DNA of 64,000 nucleotides from Bacteroidales bacterium (GTDB lineage Bacteria; Bacteroidota; Bacteroidia; Bacteroidales; P3): positions 1 through 64,000 of the forward strand of contig JAQVXZ010000002.1 of the NCBI GenBank assembly GCA_028708845.1, in the 5' to 3' direction. The notes under the pieces are model-generated. The model was not told the origin of the DNA. It was given only the letters and a program-made list of their open reading frames with translations, and did not search any database. Both the position numbers and the translations under genes were made by a program. The first letter of the stretch is position 1; each line of letters begins with the position of its first letter. Below are positions 16,849 to 24,802 of this stretch, one piece after another.

Positions 16849-17529
16849 CTATACCTCCTTTTCTGTGAGACTTAGATAAGCAAGGATTATGAAGAATCCA
16901 GTTATTCCAAACGATACAATGTATTTTACAAATTCCGGAATACTAGAGCCCTGAATAATAAAACTATGACTCAACCCCCCTGTTATGAAATAGAGTATGA
17001 TAGCATTTATTACAAATACTAAGAGGGAAAATGCAATAATATAAAATATCATCTTTAATCCCCCTTGTTTATTAAAATAGATATTTCCAAAAAAGAAAAT
17101 AGATACCATTGGTGCGTAAATAAGAATTTGAGAAGTCATTGAGCTCCAAATACTAGGGGTTAAATCAATTGTTTGAGTAAATGTTAGTCCAAATACTATT
17201 ACGTCTAAGAAATATCTTAATAATAAACCTCCATACATTGATATTAGAATAATCAAAGGGAATAATAAAAATATAATAAAAAATGAGTATAAGTACTTCT
17301 CTAAATTTGAAGCTGGCAGATTAGTTATTTGTATTCTTAGCTTAGTAGAATTATTATATTCTTTAAAAGCAAAAGTAAATGCCATAATAAACCAATACAA
17401 TCCAAAATCGGTATTATTAGCAATAGCTTGTACTGATATAATTGCTAACATTGCTTTAAGATAGGTTTGCCAATAAATTCCTATATCTCTTTTGATTAGA
17501 TTGATTATTCTGTTTATATTTAATTCCAT
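16849..17529 (-). CDS. ABC transporter membrane subunit
   Basis: A 226-residue integral membrane protein with about six hydrophobic segments (for example IISVQAIANNTDFGLYWFIM, FFIIFLLFPLIILISMYGGL, MIFYIIAFSLLVFVINAIIL and YIVSFGITGFFIILAYLSL). It has no detectable enzyme motif. It lies between the ATPase gene (9 bp upstream) and the GntR gene (1 bp downstream), the arrangement of YtrA-controlled exporters. Substrate unknown; export of, or protection from, cell-envelope-active compounds is a common role for such systems but is only an inference here. Confidence 0.8.
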   Translation of the reverse strand: MELNINRIINLIKRDIGIYWQTYLKAMLAIISVQAIANNTDFGLYWFIMAFTFAFKEYNNSTKLRIQITNLPASNLEKYLYSFFIIFLLFPLIILISMYGGLLLRYFLDVIVFGLTFTQTIDLTPSIWSSMTSQILIYAPMVSIFFFGNIYFNKQGGLKMIFYIIAFSLLVFVINAIILYFITGGLSHSFIIQGSSIPEFVKYIVSFGITGFFIILAYLSLTEKEV

Positions 17530-17538
17530 AACTCCTCC

Positions 17539-18387
17539 TTATTTATTATTGTTTGATAAAATTGATTTGATCTTTTCCTTGTTATGGAAAACTGCATTGA
17601 AGAATAATTCGATATCAAGATTTGATTCTAAGTTCTCTCTATTCTCTTTCACAAATAGGTTTCCGCCTATATTATCCTCAGAATAAAGAATATTATCAAT
17701 ATTACTTATATCCTTTTCTACACCGAAATATAGTTTAGAAGTGATTTCTCTATTGCTGGCATTGATAAGAATATTCCTCTCATCCATAATCAAAATGCTA
17801 TCGATTAAATTATGTAAATCTCTAACTTGGTGGGTAGAGATAATAATAGTAGTCTCGTCATTCATTGCCTTTAAAATGATTTTTCTAAACTGAGCCTTTG
17901 AAGGAATGTCTAAACCATTGGTAGGTTCGTCCAAAATCATAAGCCTAGCGTGAGTAGCCAAACCAAAAGCAATTATGACCTTCTTCTTAGTTCCAAAAGA
18001 AAGAGCATTTAGCTTAGATTTCCTATCAGTTATCTCAAATTCCTCAAGGTAGTTATAGAAATCTGTTTCAGAGAACTTAGGATAGAAAACAGAGTTAAGC
18101 TTCACATAGTTCTCAATCGACATCTTATAAACATCGAATTCCTCACTCAAAAAGAAGATATCCTGCAGGAAACCAACTTTTCTTTGCATTGGAGTATAGC
18201 CTAAGACTTCAATATCTCCAGAATTTGGAAAAAGAAGTCCTGCCATTAATTTCAAAAGGGTGGTTTTCCCAATCCCATTCTTTCCTAATAAGCCATGTAT
18301 ATAGCCTTTTTCAATATTAAGCGATATATCGTCAATAACCATCTTATTTCGCTTGTAGGAAAACTTTAAATTATTAATTTCAATCAT
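17539..18387 (-). CDS. ABC transporter ATP-binding protein
   Basis: A 282-residue ATPase. Walker A is GKNGIGKTT (35-43), the Q-loop lies near GFLQDIF (72-78), Walker B is LMILDEP (149-155) and the D-loop TNGLD. The signature motif is LSFGTKKK (129-136) in place of LSGGQ, as in other members of the exporter subfamily paired with small GntR regulators. A C-terminal extension of about 70 residues follows the ATPase core. It is the first gene of a five-gene minus-strand operon (ATPase, permease, GntR, small membrane protein, outer-membrane barrel), with a -7 box at 18419-18426 and a palindrome between that box and the start codon. Confidence 0.92.
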   Translation of the reverse strand: MIEINNLKFSYKRNKMVIDDISLNIEKGYIHGLLGKNGIGKTTLLKLMAGLLFPNSGDIEVLGYTPMQRKVGFLQDIFFLSEEFDVYKMSIENYVKLNSVFYPKFSETDFYNYLEEFEITDRKSKLNALSFGTKKKVIIAFGLATHARLMILDEPTNGLDIPSKAQFRKIILKAMNDETTIIISTHQVRDLHNLIDSILIMDERNILINASNREITSKLYFGVEKDISNIDNILYSEDNIGGNLFVKENRENLESNLDIELFFNAVFHNKEKIKSILSNNNK

Positions 18388-18393
18388 TACGTT

Positions 18394-18417
18394 AGTGTAT
18401 TAGTGTTGTATTACACT
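18394..18417 (-). promoter_or_regulatory. Candidate GntR (YtrA-type) operator at the ABC operon start
   Basis: A 24-bp imperfect palindrome: AGTGTATTAG (18394-18403), TGTT, GTATTACACT (18408-18417), with 8 of 10 arm positions matching. It lies directly downstream of the -7 box, over the expected transcription start and 7 bp before the ATPase start codon. GTGTA...TACAC half-sites are like those reported for YtrA-type regulators. That the GntR protein of this operon binds it is inference. Confidence 0.6.
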
Positions 18418-18418
18418 G

Positions 18419-18426
18419 CAAATCTA
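18419..18426 (-). promoter_or_regulatory. -7 box of the ABC/GntR operon
   Basis: TAGATTTG on the minus strand matches TAnnTTTG and lies 32 bp before the ATPase start codon. No exact TTG at the -33 position (an ATG-like triplet lies at 20 bp), which is common for regulated promoters. Confidence 0.6.
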
Positions 18427-18579
18427 TAACGCTTATTTCGATTTGTCATACTATTTAACAGTATTTAACTAAATAAAATAAAGATTAATTTTCAATAATC
18501 TATATTACAGATGATTAATCAAATGTTTATTTTCGCTAATTAAGAAAATAAGTTTAGGTTTTTCAGGTAAAAATCTTTG

Positions 18580-18857
18580 TTTTGGGATTAAATTTATCCT
18601 ATTTCAAAGAAGAAATTCTTAAAACTAAGTATTAAATTTCTAAAACTAAGTATTAAATTCCTATCTCTTTGTTTAATCTTGCTGTGATGTACATCTAAAA
18701 TTGCTAAGATGTACATCGCACGCTGCTAAGATGTACATCGGAAGATGCTAAGATGTACATCACAGTAAGCTAAGATGTACATCAGAGCAAAATGCTTCTT
18801 TGTTTAAATAATTTAATACAGCATTTCATGAATTTAGTACGGCGAAGGGCTAAAATT
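18580..18857. repeat. Tandem array of 21-bp then 22-bp units, five with palindrome GATGTACATC
   Basis: GATGTACATC occurs at 18686, 18708, 18730, 18752 and 18774, exactly 22 bp apart. Each of these is followed by 7 variable bases and a GCTAA-like joint. The flanks continue the periodicity with 21-bp units: AAAACTAAGTATTAAAT at 18621 and 18642, a unit beginning ATCTCTTTG at 18663, and looser units before (18580, 18601) and after (18794, 18815, 18836). Many units end in an ATTT- or CT-rich tail. The array fills the space between the helix-hairpin-helix gene (3' side, ending 18938) and the ABC operon promoter. Confidence 0.9.
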
Positions 18858-18937
18858 ATACCTTGTTTTATATATGTTTTGAGGGCTTTGTCCTATGGAA
18901 CAATAGAACTGGGGGAATGAAAACTTTGAGTTTATAC

Positions 18938-19888
18938 TTATAATTCTAAGTATGGGATAAGCTTTTCGTAGGATTTTTGATCTAAGAGATGGATAGGTCT
19001 GATTTGATCAAGGGATTTGAAGCTTTTTAGCTCAATGCGAAGTTTGATTATGGCTTTTGCTAAGTAGAAATCGATATAGGGGTGGGCTGAAAGTTCTTTT
19101 ATGGTTGCTGTATTGATATTTATTTTTCTTGGGTTGGCTTTCTCTATTTTTAGATGTTTAGATATTATATTATAGAGCGAGTCTGTCATTCCGTAAACTT
19201 CTTTTAGCTGGGAAATATCGGTATATCCGCCAAGTTTTTGTCCGTATATGTAAATTCTCTTCCCGTATGATGGTCCTATTCCTCTTAAAATTTGCAAGTC
19301 TAAGCTATCCGACTGGTTTAAATCAAGCATTATTTCTGGTTTCATTGCAAATGGTTTTGAAATATTGCTATTATCGGAGTTTGGTTTTTGGTTTGTATTA
19401 TTGGGTTTAAGGTCTTGTGTTATTATATCTCTTTTTTCTTGATTTGGGATTTGAACGTAGGGGGATATTGCATTGTATAGGTCTTCACTCATGCAATAAA
19501 GTTTTTTTAGGTCTTCTTTTTTCTTAAAGCTTCCGCCTGCTATGACGTAATTAACTACGTTAGATGCCTGTTTTTCTGATAATCCAAACTCTATTAGTTG
19601 GGTTTTTGTTATGGTGTTTGGGTTAAATGGGAATGGTTTATAGGTTCGTTTCTCTTTTTTAGTATAATCCCTTTCCTCAAACTCTCTTTTCTTATACGCT
19701 TTTGAACTATCCTTGCTTTGAGAATAAACTATATCGTTTTCATTAAACTCTTCTTTGCCTCTATTATTGAAAAAAGTAAGTGCAATAACTAGAATAGCAA
19801 TTACTACTCCAAAGCCTATACCAATAAAAAAGATGATTCCTTGCTTTTGCTTGCGAGGCATAAAGGAATCATCTTTCTTAAATTTCAT
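18938..19888 (-). CDS. Membrane-anchored helix-hairpin-helix (ComEA-like) protein
   Basis: A 316-residue protein with one N-terminal membrane helix (about 18-39, IIFFIGIGFGVVIAILVIAL), a charged linker and three helix-hairpin-helix repeats. FNPNTITKTQLIEFGLSEKQ (about 90) comes first, LDLNQSDSLDLQILRGIGPS (about 192) second and ININTATIKELSAHPYIDFY (about 258) third, each with a VDLN/T-type start. This is the architecture of ComEA-like DNA-binding proteins of Bacteroidota, possibly linked to DNA uptake, though no other competence genes are nearby. A start at residue 10 (MPRKQKQ) is possible. It follows the thioredoxin gene by 6 bp, so the two are probably one transcript. Confidence 0.85.
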   Translation of the reverse strand: MKFKKDDSFMPRKQKQGIIFFIGIGFGVVIAILVIALTFFNNRGKEEFNENDIVYSQSKDSSKAYKKREFEERDYTKKEKRTYKPFPFNPNTITKTQLIEFGLSEKQASNVVNYVIAGGSFKKKEDLKKLYCMSEDLYNAISPYVQIPNQEKRDIITQDLKPNNTNQKPNSDNSNISKPFAMKPEIMLDLNQSDSLDLQILRGIGPSYGKRIYIYGQKLGGYTDISQLKEVYGMTDSLYNIISKHLKIEKANPRKININTATIKELSAHPYIDFYLAKAIIKLRIELKSFKSLDQIRPIHLLDQKSYEKLIPYLEL

Positions 19889-19894
19889 TATAAT

Positions 19895-20992
19895 TTACTT
19901 TGAAAAAAACTCTTCCAAAAACTTGTCAAGTTCTTCTGCGTGAAGATTTTTTGCTAGTATATTCCCATCACTATCTACTAGGAGGTTATATGGTATATAT
20001 TGGAAATCGTAGCGTTTTGTTATAACATTTCCATCTCCAAATAGTGATAGCCATGGCAATTTATTGGATTGAAGATAGGTTTTCCAATCCTCAATTGTTC
20101 TATCAATTGATATACCAACTAGGGTTAAGCCTTTGGATTTGTATTTGTTATTAATTTGTTTTAGATGTGGCATTTCGTCCTTGCAAGGCTTACACCATGA
20201 AGCCCAAAAGTCTATAAGGATTAATTTACCTTTAATATCTCTTTCTGTATATGCTTTTCCATCAATATCAACAGCAGAAAAGACTAGTTTCTTTGAAGTT
20301 TCTTGTGCTAGTCTTCTTTCTCCAAGTAGTGAACATACAACTTCTTTCCATTTATTGTCCTTGCTATCAGCACAGATGCTATTGCAGTAATCTAATAATG
20401 GGTTTGTTTTGTCGAATTGCATATTCTTAATTTGTGGAATAAGGAGCATATAAGGGAAACCCGACTGTGGATAAGATTCGATATAAGGTTTATATATTTC
20501 AACAAACTTTTCGTATCCTTTATCTATGTCTTCTATTTTCAAATCTCTAAATTCGAGCATTTGGTTTTGAATTTTATCCCAAAATATGGTGAAATCTTCT
20601 GCATGTTTGGAGCCTTTATAGCTGGTTTTTATTCTTCCACCTTTGTTATACTCATCAATATTTGTAAATTTAACGTCAATTGTCTTGCTTTTTTCTAGTG
20701 GAAGAGGAACATTAGCGTAGAATTTTTCATCATTACTTGCAATTTGAAGAGCACATTCTAGGATGTTTTTATCGAAGTTAATGCTGTCGAGGTTAATTGA
20801 GATTTTACCGTCCTTGAATTCGGATGTGTAAATTATGTTTTGATCGGAATTAGTCATTTGGTCGGGACTTGCATAAACAATTGCCACAGTTCCTTCATTA
20901 ACTTCTGGAATTTCGATATTAACTTTTGAATGGTTTGAACAAGCTGTGAAAAGTACAGCTACCAATAAAGACAAATAAATTTTAGTTCTCAT
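19895..20992 (-). CDS. TlpA-like thioredoxin-fold lipoprotein with DUF4369-type N-terminal domain
   Basis: A 365-residue lipoprotein: signal peptide with lipobox LFTAC (Cys18). A beta-rich N-terminal domain (about 20-235) of the DUF4369 kind is followed by a thioredoxin domain (about 235-365). The redox motif is FWASWCKPCKDEMP. It probably acts as a thiol-disulphide oxidoreductase in the periplasm, tethered to a membrane. Bacteroidota carry many paralogues whose substrates are unknown. A -7 box with a TTG element lies 24-50 bp upstream, and the helix-hairpin-helix gene follows after 6 bp. Confidence 0.88.
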   Translation of the reverse strand: MRTKIYLSLLVAVLFTACSNHSKVNIEIPEVNEGTVAIVYASPDQMTNSDQNIIYTSEFKDGKISINLDSINFDKNILECALQIASNDEKFYANVPLPLEKSKTIDVKFTNIDEYNKGGRIKTSYKGSKHAEDFTIFWDKIQNQMLEFRDLKIEDIDKGYEKFVEIYKPYIESYPQSGFPYMLLIPQIKNMQFDKTNPLLDYCNSICADSKDNKWKEVVCSLLGERRLAQETSKKLVFSAVDIDGKAYTERDIKGKLILIDFWASWCKPCKDEMPHLKQINNKYKSKGLTLVGISIDRTIEDWKTYLQSNKLPWLSLFGDGNVITKRYDFQYIPYNLLVDSDGNILAKNLHAEELDKFLEEFFSK

Positions 20993-21015
20993 AGATATTC
21001 TTGTTGATTTATATG

Positions 21016-21044
21016 CAAAAATAAGAAAATCATCAGATATTCAA
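21016..21044 (-). promoter_or_regulatory. Promoter of the TlpA-like lipoprotein gene
   Basis: On the minus strand TTG (21044-21042) and TATTTTTG (21023-21016) are 18 bp apart, close to the Bacteroidota consensus, and 24 bp before the start codon at 20992. Confidence 0.65.
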
Positions 21045-21085
21045 ATGAAAACCTAAGAATTAATGATAATAATTTTAATCTAAGA

Positions 21086-21868
21086 CTAAATAGAGAAGAG
21101 TTTTTGTGCTGAATTTGTTGTTATTGAAGCTACTTCTTCAATTCTAATGTTTTTGATTTCGCTAATCTTTTCTGCAATTATTGGTATATAACTACTTTCG
21201 TTTCTTTTACCCCTAAAAGGAGAAGGAGCAAGGTAGGGTGCATCGGTTTCTAATAGGATGTGTTCAATATCTATTTCCCTTACTATATCGGCTAGTTTCG
21301 CATTCTTAAAAGTAAGAACGCCTCCAATACCAATCTTAAATCCCATTTCAATAACTTTCTTTGCTTGGTTTAAGTCGCCAGAGAAACAATGGAAGACTCC
21401 CTTAAGTGATTTATCACAACCTTTTATTTCTTTTTTCAATCTTTCTATTGATTGGAAAACCTCTTCAAACCCTTTCCTAACGTGAATAACTAATGGGAGG
21501 TTTCTGTCCATTGCCCAGTGAACTTGCCTTTCAAAAGCAATCGTTTGTTCCTCAATAAAGGTCTTATCCCAGTATAAATCAATACCTATCTCTCCAATAG
21601 CGCATATGTTTACCTTATCTAATAAGAGTTCGATTTCTCTAAGCTGGTCTAAATAAGTATTATCGACCGATGTAGGATGAAGTCCTAGCATAGGGTGGAA
21701 GCAATCGTCCAATTTGCAAAGCTCAAGCATTGGTTCAATAGACGCAATATCAATATTAGGCAAAAGAATCTTGTTTACATTAGCCTCTTTGGCTCTAAGG
21801 ATGGTTTGAGAAATGTCTTCCTTAAATTCTTGGGCATAAAGATGGGAATGTGTGTCTATAAAATTCAT
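21086..21868 (-). CDS. tatD: TatD-family metal-dependent hydrolase (deoxyribonuclease)
   Basis: A 260-residue TIM-barrel amidohydrolase. FIDTHSHLYAQEF carries the first two metal-binding His. EIGIDLYWD (about 94) carries the conserved Glu, VIHVRKG (about 127) and FHCFSG (about 155) further His, and LLETDAPYLAP (about 204) the catalytic Asp. The family trims 3' ends of DNA and acts in repair or DNA degradation; exact substrates vary. It starts just beyond the S20 terminator, and I see no separate -7 box, so partial read-through from rpsT is possible. Confidence 0.93.
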   Translation of the reverse strand: MNFIDTHSHLYAQEFKEDISQTILRAKEANVNKILLPNIDIASIEPMLELCKLDDCFHPMLGLHPTSVDNTYLDQLREIELLLDKVNICAIGEIGIDLYWDKTFIEEQTIAFERQVHWAMDRNLPLVIHVRKGFEEVFQSIERLKKEIKGCDKSLKGVFHCFSGDLNQAKKVIEMGFKIGIGGVLTFKNAKLADIVREIDIEHILLETDAPYLAPSPFRGKRNESSYIPIIAEKISEIKNIRIEEVASITTNSAQKLFSI

Positions 21869-21887
21869 AAGGCTTTAGTTTTAAAAC

Positions 21888-21920
21888 AAAAAAGCCCTAC
21901 CTGATAAAGGAAGGGCTTTA
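21888..21920 (-). terminator. Intrinsic terminator after rpsT
   Basis: On the minus strand AAAGCCCT (21919-21912) pairs with AGGGCTTT (21898-21891), followed by TTTTGTTTT. It lies 20-50 bp past the S20 stop codon. Confidence 0.85.
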
Positions 21921-21940
21921 AAGCATATCAATTAAATATG

Positions 21941-22192
21941 TTATAAAGTAGCAATTCTTTTCATACATTTAGATTTAAGGTTTGAAGCCTTGCTCTTGTG
22001 TATGATTGAACGTTTAGCTAATTTATCAATAGATGATATTAGCTTAGGTAGCTTTTCTTCTGCAATAGCTTTGTCTTCTAAAGCTCTGAAATCTCTTAAC
22101 GCATTACGCATTGTTTTTGCATAATATCGATTAGCTATTCTCTTTTTTTCGTCTGAGCGAATTCTCTTTTGTGAACTCTTGTGATTTGCCAT
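21941..22192 (-). CDS. rpsT: 30S ribosomal protein S20
   Basis: An 83-residue basic protein starting [20 protein letters not shown], the typical S20 N-terminus, with the conserved [12 protein letters not shown] and [16 protein letters not shown] segments. It binds 16S rRNA in the small subunit. The gene lies 20 bp downstream of tRNA-Glu on the same strand, presumably transcribed from the promoter at 22307-22336, and is followed by a strong terminator. Confidence 0.97.
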   Translation of the reverse strand: MANHKSSQKRIRSDEKKRIANRYYAKTMRNALRDFRALEDKAIAEEKLPKLISSIDKLAKRSIIHKSKASNLKSKCMKRIATL

Positions 22193-22211
22193 AATTTCTT
22201 TATATATTTAG

Positions 22212-22285
22212 TACCCCGTAGGGGATTCGAACCCCTGGTTTCTAGAATGAAAATCTAGCGTCCTAGGCCTCTAGACGAACGGGGC
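22212..22285 (-). tRNA. tRNA-Glu (anticodon TTC)
   Basis: The minus strand gives a cloverleaf. The acceptor stem is GCCCCGT with ACGGGGT, and the anticodon arm is CTAGA-TTTTCAT-TCTAG with anticodon TTC. The T arm is CAGGGGTTCGAATCCCCT with the TTCGAAT loop, and the discriminator base is A. No CCA is encoded. The G-T pair closing the acceptor stem is unusual but tolerated. Confidence 0.95.
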
Positions 22286-22306
22286 GTCTATTGCTTTTTC
22301 GCTGTG

Positions 22307-22336
22307 CAAAGGTAGACCCTTTTTTTATATCTCCAA
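22307..22336 (-). promoter_or_regulatory. Promoter of tRNA-Glu and rpsT
   Basis: On the minus strand TTG (22336-22334) and TACCTTTG (22314-22307) are separated by exactly 19 bp, a full consensus Bacteroidota promoter, 22 bp before the tRNA 5' end. Confidence 0.88.
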
Positions 22337-22372
22337 ATTTTTTTGCAACAAAATGATAAGTATTTTTGCGAC

Positions 22373-23032
22373 CTATGATTTATCTTGCTTAAACTCAAAG
22401 CCTAAGCGTTTTCCTGTGATTTGTTTTTTTATTGCTTGATTTGATTTAATTTCGCCAATTGTAGAGAATTTTACCTGATCGAAGGGTGGAGTTAACAGAT
22501 CAAAGCTATTAACATATTCCATTGAAGACTTAATAATATTGAAAACTGAATCTTTATTCATTATTGCTTTGTGAAAACTAGTGTAAAGAAGTCCTACCTC
22601 ACGCTTACCTTCAATAAAATAATGATTTTCCTTATTAATAAATATTCTTCCTATCAAGTATCCAATATCAAAGTCCCTATCATATTCAAAAGAATCACTC
22701 AGGAAATTATAAATATTTATCATTCCACAATAGGAACGCTTCTTGTCTTCTTTTATATAAGGAATTTTCATAACCTCGTGTAGTCTGGGAAACTCAAAAA
22801 CATTCGTATGTTGTAAAAAGACCAAGGTATCGGAACCGAAACTAAGTTTAAATTCAAAATCACCCATATCATCAAACTTAGAATTTGTTATTGGGAAGGT
22901 TTTATTAAATTCAAGAGCAATTTCTTTTGCTGCATTCTTAAAATCTTCAAATGCTTTATGAGTATTTTCGCTTACTAAATTTCTTAATTCTGTCTTTTGT
23001 TGAATTAAATTACCAATTTCACTGCAATCCAT
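22373..23032 (-). CDS. Conserved hypothetical protein, 219 aa
   Basis: I do not recognise a named family. The protein has no signal peptide or membrane segment, so it is probably cytosolic. It is mixed alpha/beta, with a helical N-terminus (EIGNLIQQKTELRNLVSENT) and a central block containing MGDFEFKLSFGSDTLVFLQH and SYCGMINIYNFLSDSFEYDR. A basic C-terminus follows (KKQITGKRLGFEFKQDKS). Its coding character (codon use, length, no internal stops) looks genuine. It lies between the ferredoxin terminator and the tRNA promoter, probably as a single-gene unit. Confidence 0.7.
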   Translation of the reverse strand: MDCSEIGNLIQQKTELRNLVSENTHKAFEDFKNAAKEIALEFNKTFPITNSKFDDMGDFEFKLSFGSDTLVFLQHTNVFEFPRLHEVMKIPYIKEDKKRSYCGMINIYNFLSDSFEYDRDFDIGYLIGRIFINKENHYFIEGKREVGLLYTSFHKAIMNKDSVFNIIKSSMEYVNSFDLLTPPFDQVKFSTIGEIKSNQAIKKQITGKRLGFEFKQDKS

Positions 23033-23066
23033 AACTGATATTTTATAGTTAAAAGAATATGTTTTT

Positions 23067-23104
23067 ATAAAAAAGCCCTGAAGAATAATGAATCCGTCAG
23101 GGCT
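23067..23104 (-). terminator. Intrinsic terminator after the ferredoxin gene
   Basis: On the minus strand AGCCCTGA (23104-23097) pairs with TCAGGGCT (23081-23074) and is followed by TTTTTATAAAAAC. It lies about 22 bp past the ferredoxin stop. Confidence 0.85.
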
Positions 23105-23125
23105 ATATTTTAAGTAATCCGCTAA

Positions 23126-23293
23126 TTATTCAGGACTAATTGCTTCAACTGGACAAGCGTCTGCGCAAGTTCCACAATCAGTACAAGCTGCTGGATCAAT
23201 TTTGTAAATGTCACCTTCAGAGATAGCCCCTACTGGACATTCATCTATACATGTGCCGCATGCAACACAATCTTCAGAAATTTTATAAGCCAT
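23126..23293 (-). CDS. 2x[4Fe-4S] bacterial-type ferredoxin
   Basis: A 55-residue ferredoxin, MAYKISEDCVACGTCIDECP in its first 20 residues, with two full CxxCxxCxxxCP cluster motifs: C9-C12-C15-C19 and, in the second half, CTDCGTCADACP. It carries electrons at low potential, for example for pyruvate:ferredoxin oxidoreductase and hydrogenase, and points to an anaerobic lifestyle. It has its own -7 box and terminator. Confidence 0.97.
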   Translation of the reverse strand: MAYKISEDCVACGTCIDECPVGAISEGDIYKIDPAACTDCGTCADACPVEAISPE

Positions 23294-23325
23294 GACTTAA
23301 ATAATTTTGGTTTGTAATTAAGGTG

Positions 23326-23333
23326 CAAATATA
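23326..23333 (-). promoter_or_regulatory. -7 box of the ferredoxin gene
   Basis: TATATTTG on the minus strand matches TAnnTTTG, 33 bp before the start codon. It is divergent from a similar box (TAAATTTG, 23346-23353, plus strand) that would serve the neighbouring lipoprotein gene. Confidence 0.65.
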
Positions 23334-23345
23334 TGATTTATTTCT

Positions 23346-23353
23346 TAAATTTG
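23346..23353 (+). promoter_or_regulatory. -7 box of the MORN-type lipoprotein gene
   Basis: TAAATTTG matches TAnnTTTG and lies 31 bp before the start codon at 23384. No clear TTG -33 element. Confidence 0.5.
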
Positions 23354-23383
23354 CCCCAAAATTGAACCAAAACATTAGATATT

Positions 23384-24172
23384 ATGAAATCAAAAACACT
23401 AACATCCTTATTGTCAAAGACAATCGTTATATTTTTAACTATCCTTATGACATCTTCTTGCACAAATGGCAAAAAAGAGGTTATATCTTACTATGAAAAC
23501 GGTAATCCTAAGCTAGTTTACTACATAAAAAAGGATGGAGAGATGAAAAATAAGGTTGCTGAAAAGATGTATTATGAAAACGGCAAGCTTAAATATGAAG
23601 GAAACTTTGAAAATAATGAAAGAACAGGTAAATGGACTTATTATTTTGAAAATGGTAATAAGTTTTCCCAAGCTAATTATACAAACTCAAAGAGTGGAGA
23701 AGATATAGAGGTATATAAAGTTGATAAAACAAAGATTGTAGGGAAAAAGGATAAGATAGAAGAAGTAACTTTTTATCCTGATGGAGCTTTGGCTGCAATT
23801 AAAATAAAATACGATGGGTTTGAAAAGGAATATAAGTTTTTCCCTTCTTTCAAATTATTAGAAGAAAGAACGACCAAAGGTAACCTATTAAATGGTGAGT
23901 CATTATCCTTTTTTGAAAATGGAAATATAAACTCAAGAAATTACTTCAAAGACGGAATGCAAGATAGTATCTATGTTCTATATTATGAAAATGGTTCAAC
24001 CCAAATTAAGGGAAGCTTTAAAATGGATGAGAGAGTAGGGAAATGGGAGTTTTTTAAAGAAGATGGAACCTTGGATGGAGAAGAAGTATATTCAGATGAT
24101 GGCTCAATAATTAAATCAAGAAGCACTGGTATGCAGATGTTTGATAAAGACGGCAACGAAATCATTTTATAA
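23384..24172 (+). CDS. Lipoprotein with MORN-variant (YwqK-like) repeats
   Basis: A 262-residue lipoprotein with a long signal peptide and a lipobox near TSSC (about residue 26). At least five MORN_2-type repeats follow, with the pattern YYENGKLKYEGNF-NNERTGKW-YYENG. Examples are YYENGNPKLVYYI, MYYENGKLKYEGNFENNER, FFENGNINSRNYF, YYENGSTQIKGSFKMDERVG and FFKEDGTLDGEEVY. This repeat forms an extended beta-sheet. In Bacteroidota such proteins are often annotated as toxin-antitoxin YwqK family, a label I would not take literally. Function unknown. It is followed after 39 bp by another exported protein gene. Confidence 0.85.
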   Translation: MKSKTLTSLLSKTIVIFLTILMTSSCTNGKKEVISYYENGNPKLVYYIKKDGEMKNKVAEKMYYENGKLKYEGNFENNERTGKWTYYFENGNKFSQANYTNSKSGEDIEVYKVDKTKIVGKKDKIEEVTFYPDGALAAIKIKYDGFEKEYKFFPSFKLLEERTTKGNLLNGESLSFFENGNINSRNYFKDGMQDSIYVLYYENGSTQIKGSFKMDERVGKWEFFKEDGTLDGEEVYSDDGSIIKSRSTGMQMFDKDGNEIIL

Positions 24173-24211
24173 AGTCCACAAATCATTTATTCACATTAAA
24201 AAATTAAGAAT

Positions 24212-24796
24212 ATGCGTAAACTACTAACCATTACCTTAGTGCTTATCATAACTACAACATGTTTGTTTTCACAAACTCTTGATAAGATTACAATGGAAAA
24301 GAAACCCAGCGAGGCTTCATTTTCCCTTAAAAAAGAAAAGTATAAAGCATATTTTGGTGTAACAGATGAGTCTCGAAGACCTAAAATAAGATTTAGTGGA
24401 AAAACCAATTTTACTTATGAGTCAGAATTTCAAGATGCTAAATTAGATTTTGAAATATTCTCAAATCCAAAACTAAACTTCTCTTATCTAGTAATAAACA
24501 CCTATTTCGGTATAACAATGGGGGCAGAAGTTTATTTAATAGACAAAGACTATCAGTTTATATACCTGGGACATTTGCCAGTTGGTGCATATAATTGTAT
24601 TGGAGATGAGAAAATGAATTATAATAGCATATTATCATATCTTTCTATATTCTACACAAAAGAAAAGACCTATTTTTCATTTGAAGTTCCCTTAATTGTG
24701 CTTAACCCTGGTGAGACAACCGAACAAATAATAGAAAGCAATAAGATACACTATACACTAGTAGATAGAAAGCTTAAAAGAAACCTTACAGAATAA
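24212..24796 (+). CDS. Secreted hypothetical protein, 194 aa
   Basis: A signal peptide (MRKLLTITLVLIITTTCLFS, cleaved before Q21) is followed by a beta-rich domain without recognisable motifs. One segment, YLVINTYFGITMGAEVYLID, could be a pair of long strands. I do not recognise the family. It lies 39 bp after the MORN-type lipoprotein gene and 6 bp before the U32 gene, so it may share their transcript. Confidence 0.7.
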   Translation: MRKLLTITLVLIITTTCLFSQTLDKITMEKKPSEASFSLKKEKYKAYFGVTDESRRPKIRFSGKTNFTYESEFQDAKLDFEIFSNPKLNFSYLVINTYFGITMGAEVYLIDKDYQFIYLGHLPVGAYNCIGDEKMNYNSILSYLSIFYTKEKTYFSFEVPLIVLNPGETTEQIIESNKIHYTLVDRKLKRNLTE

Positions 24797-24802
24797 TAAT
24801 AA

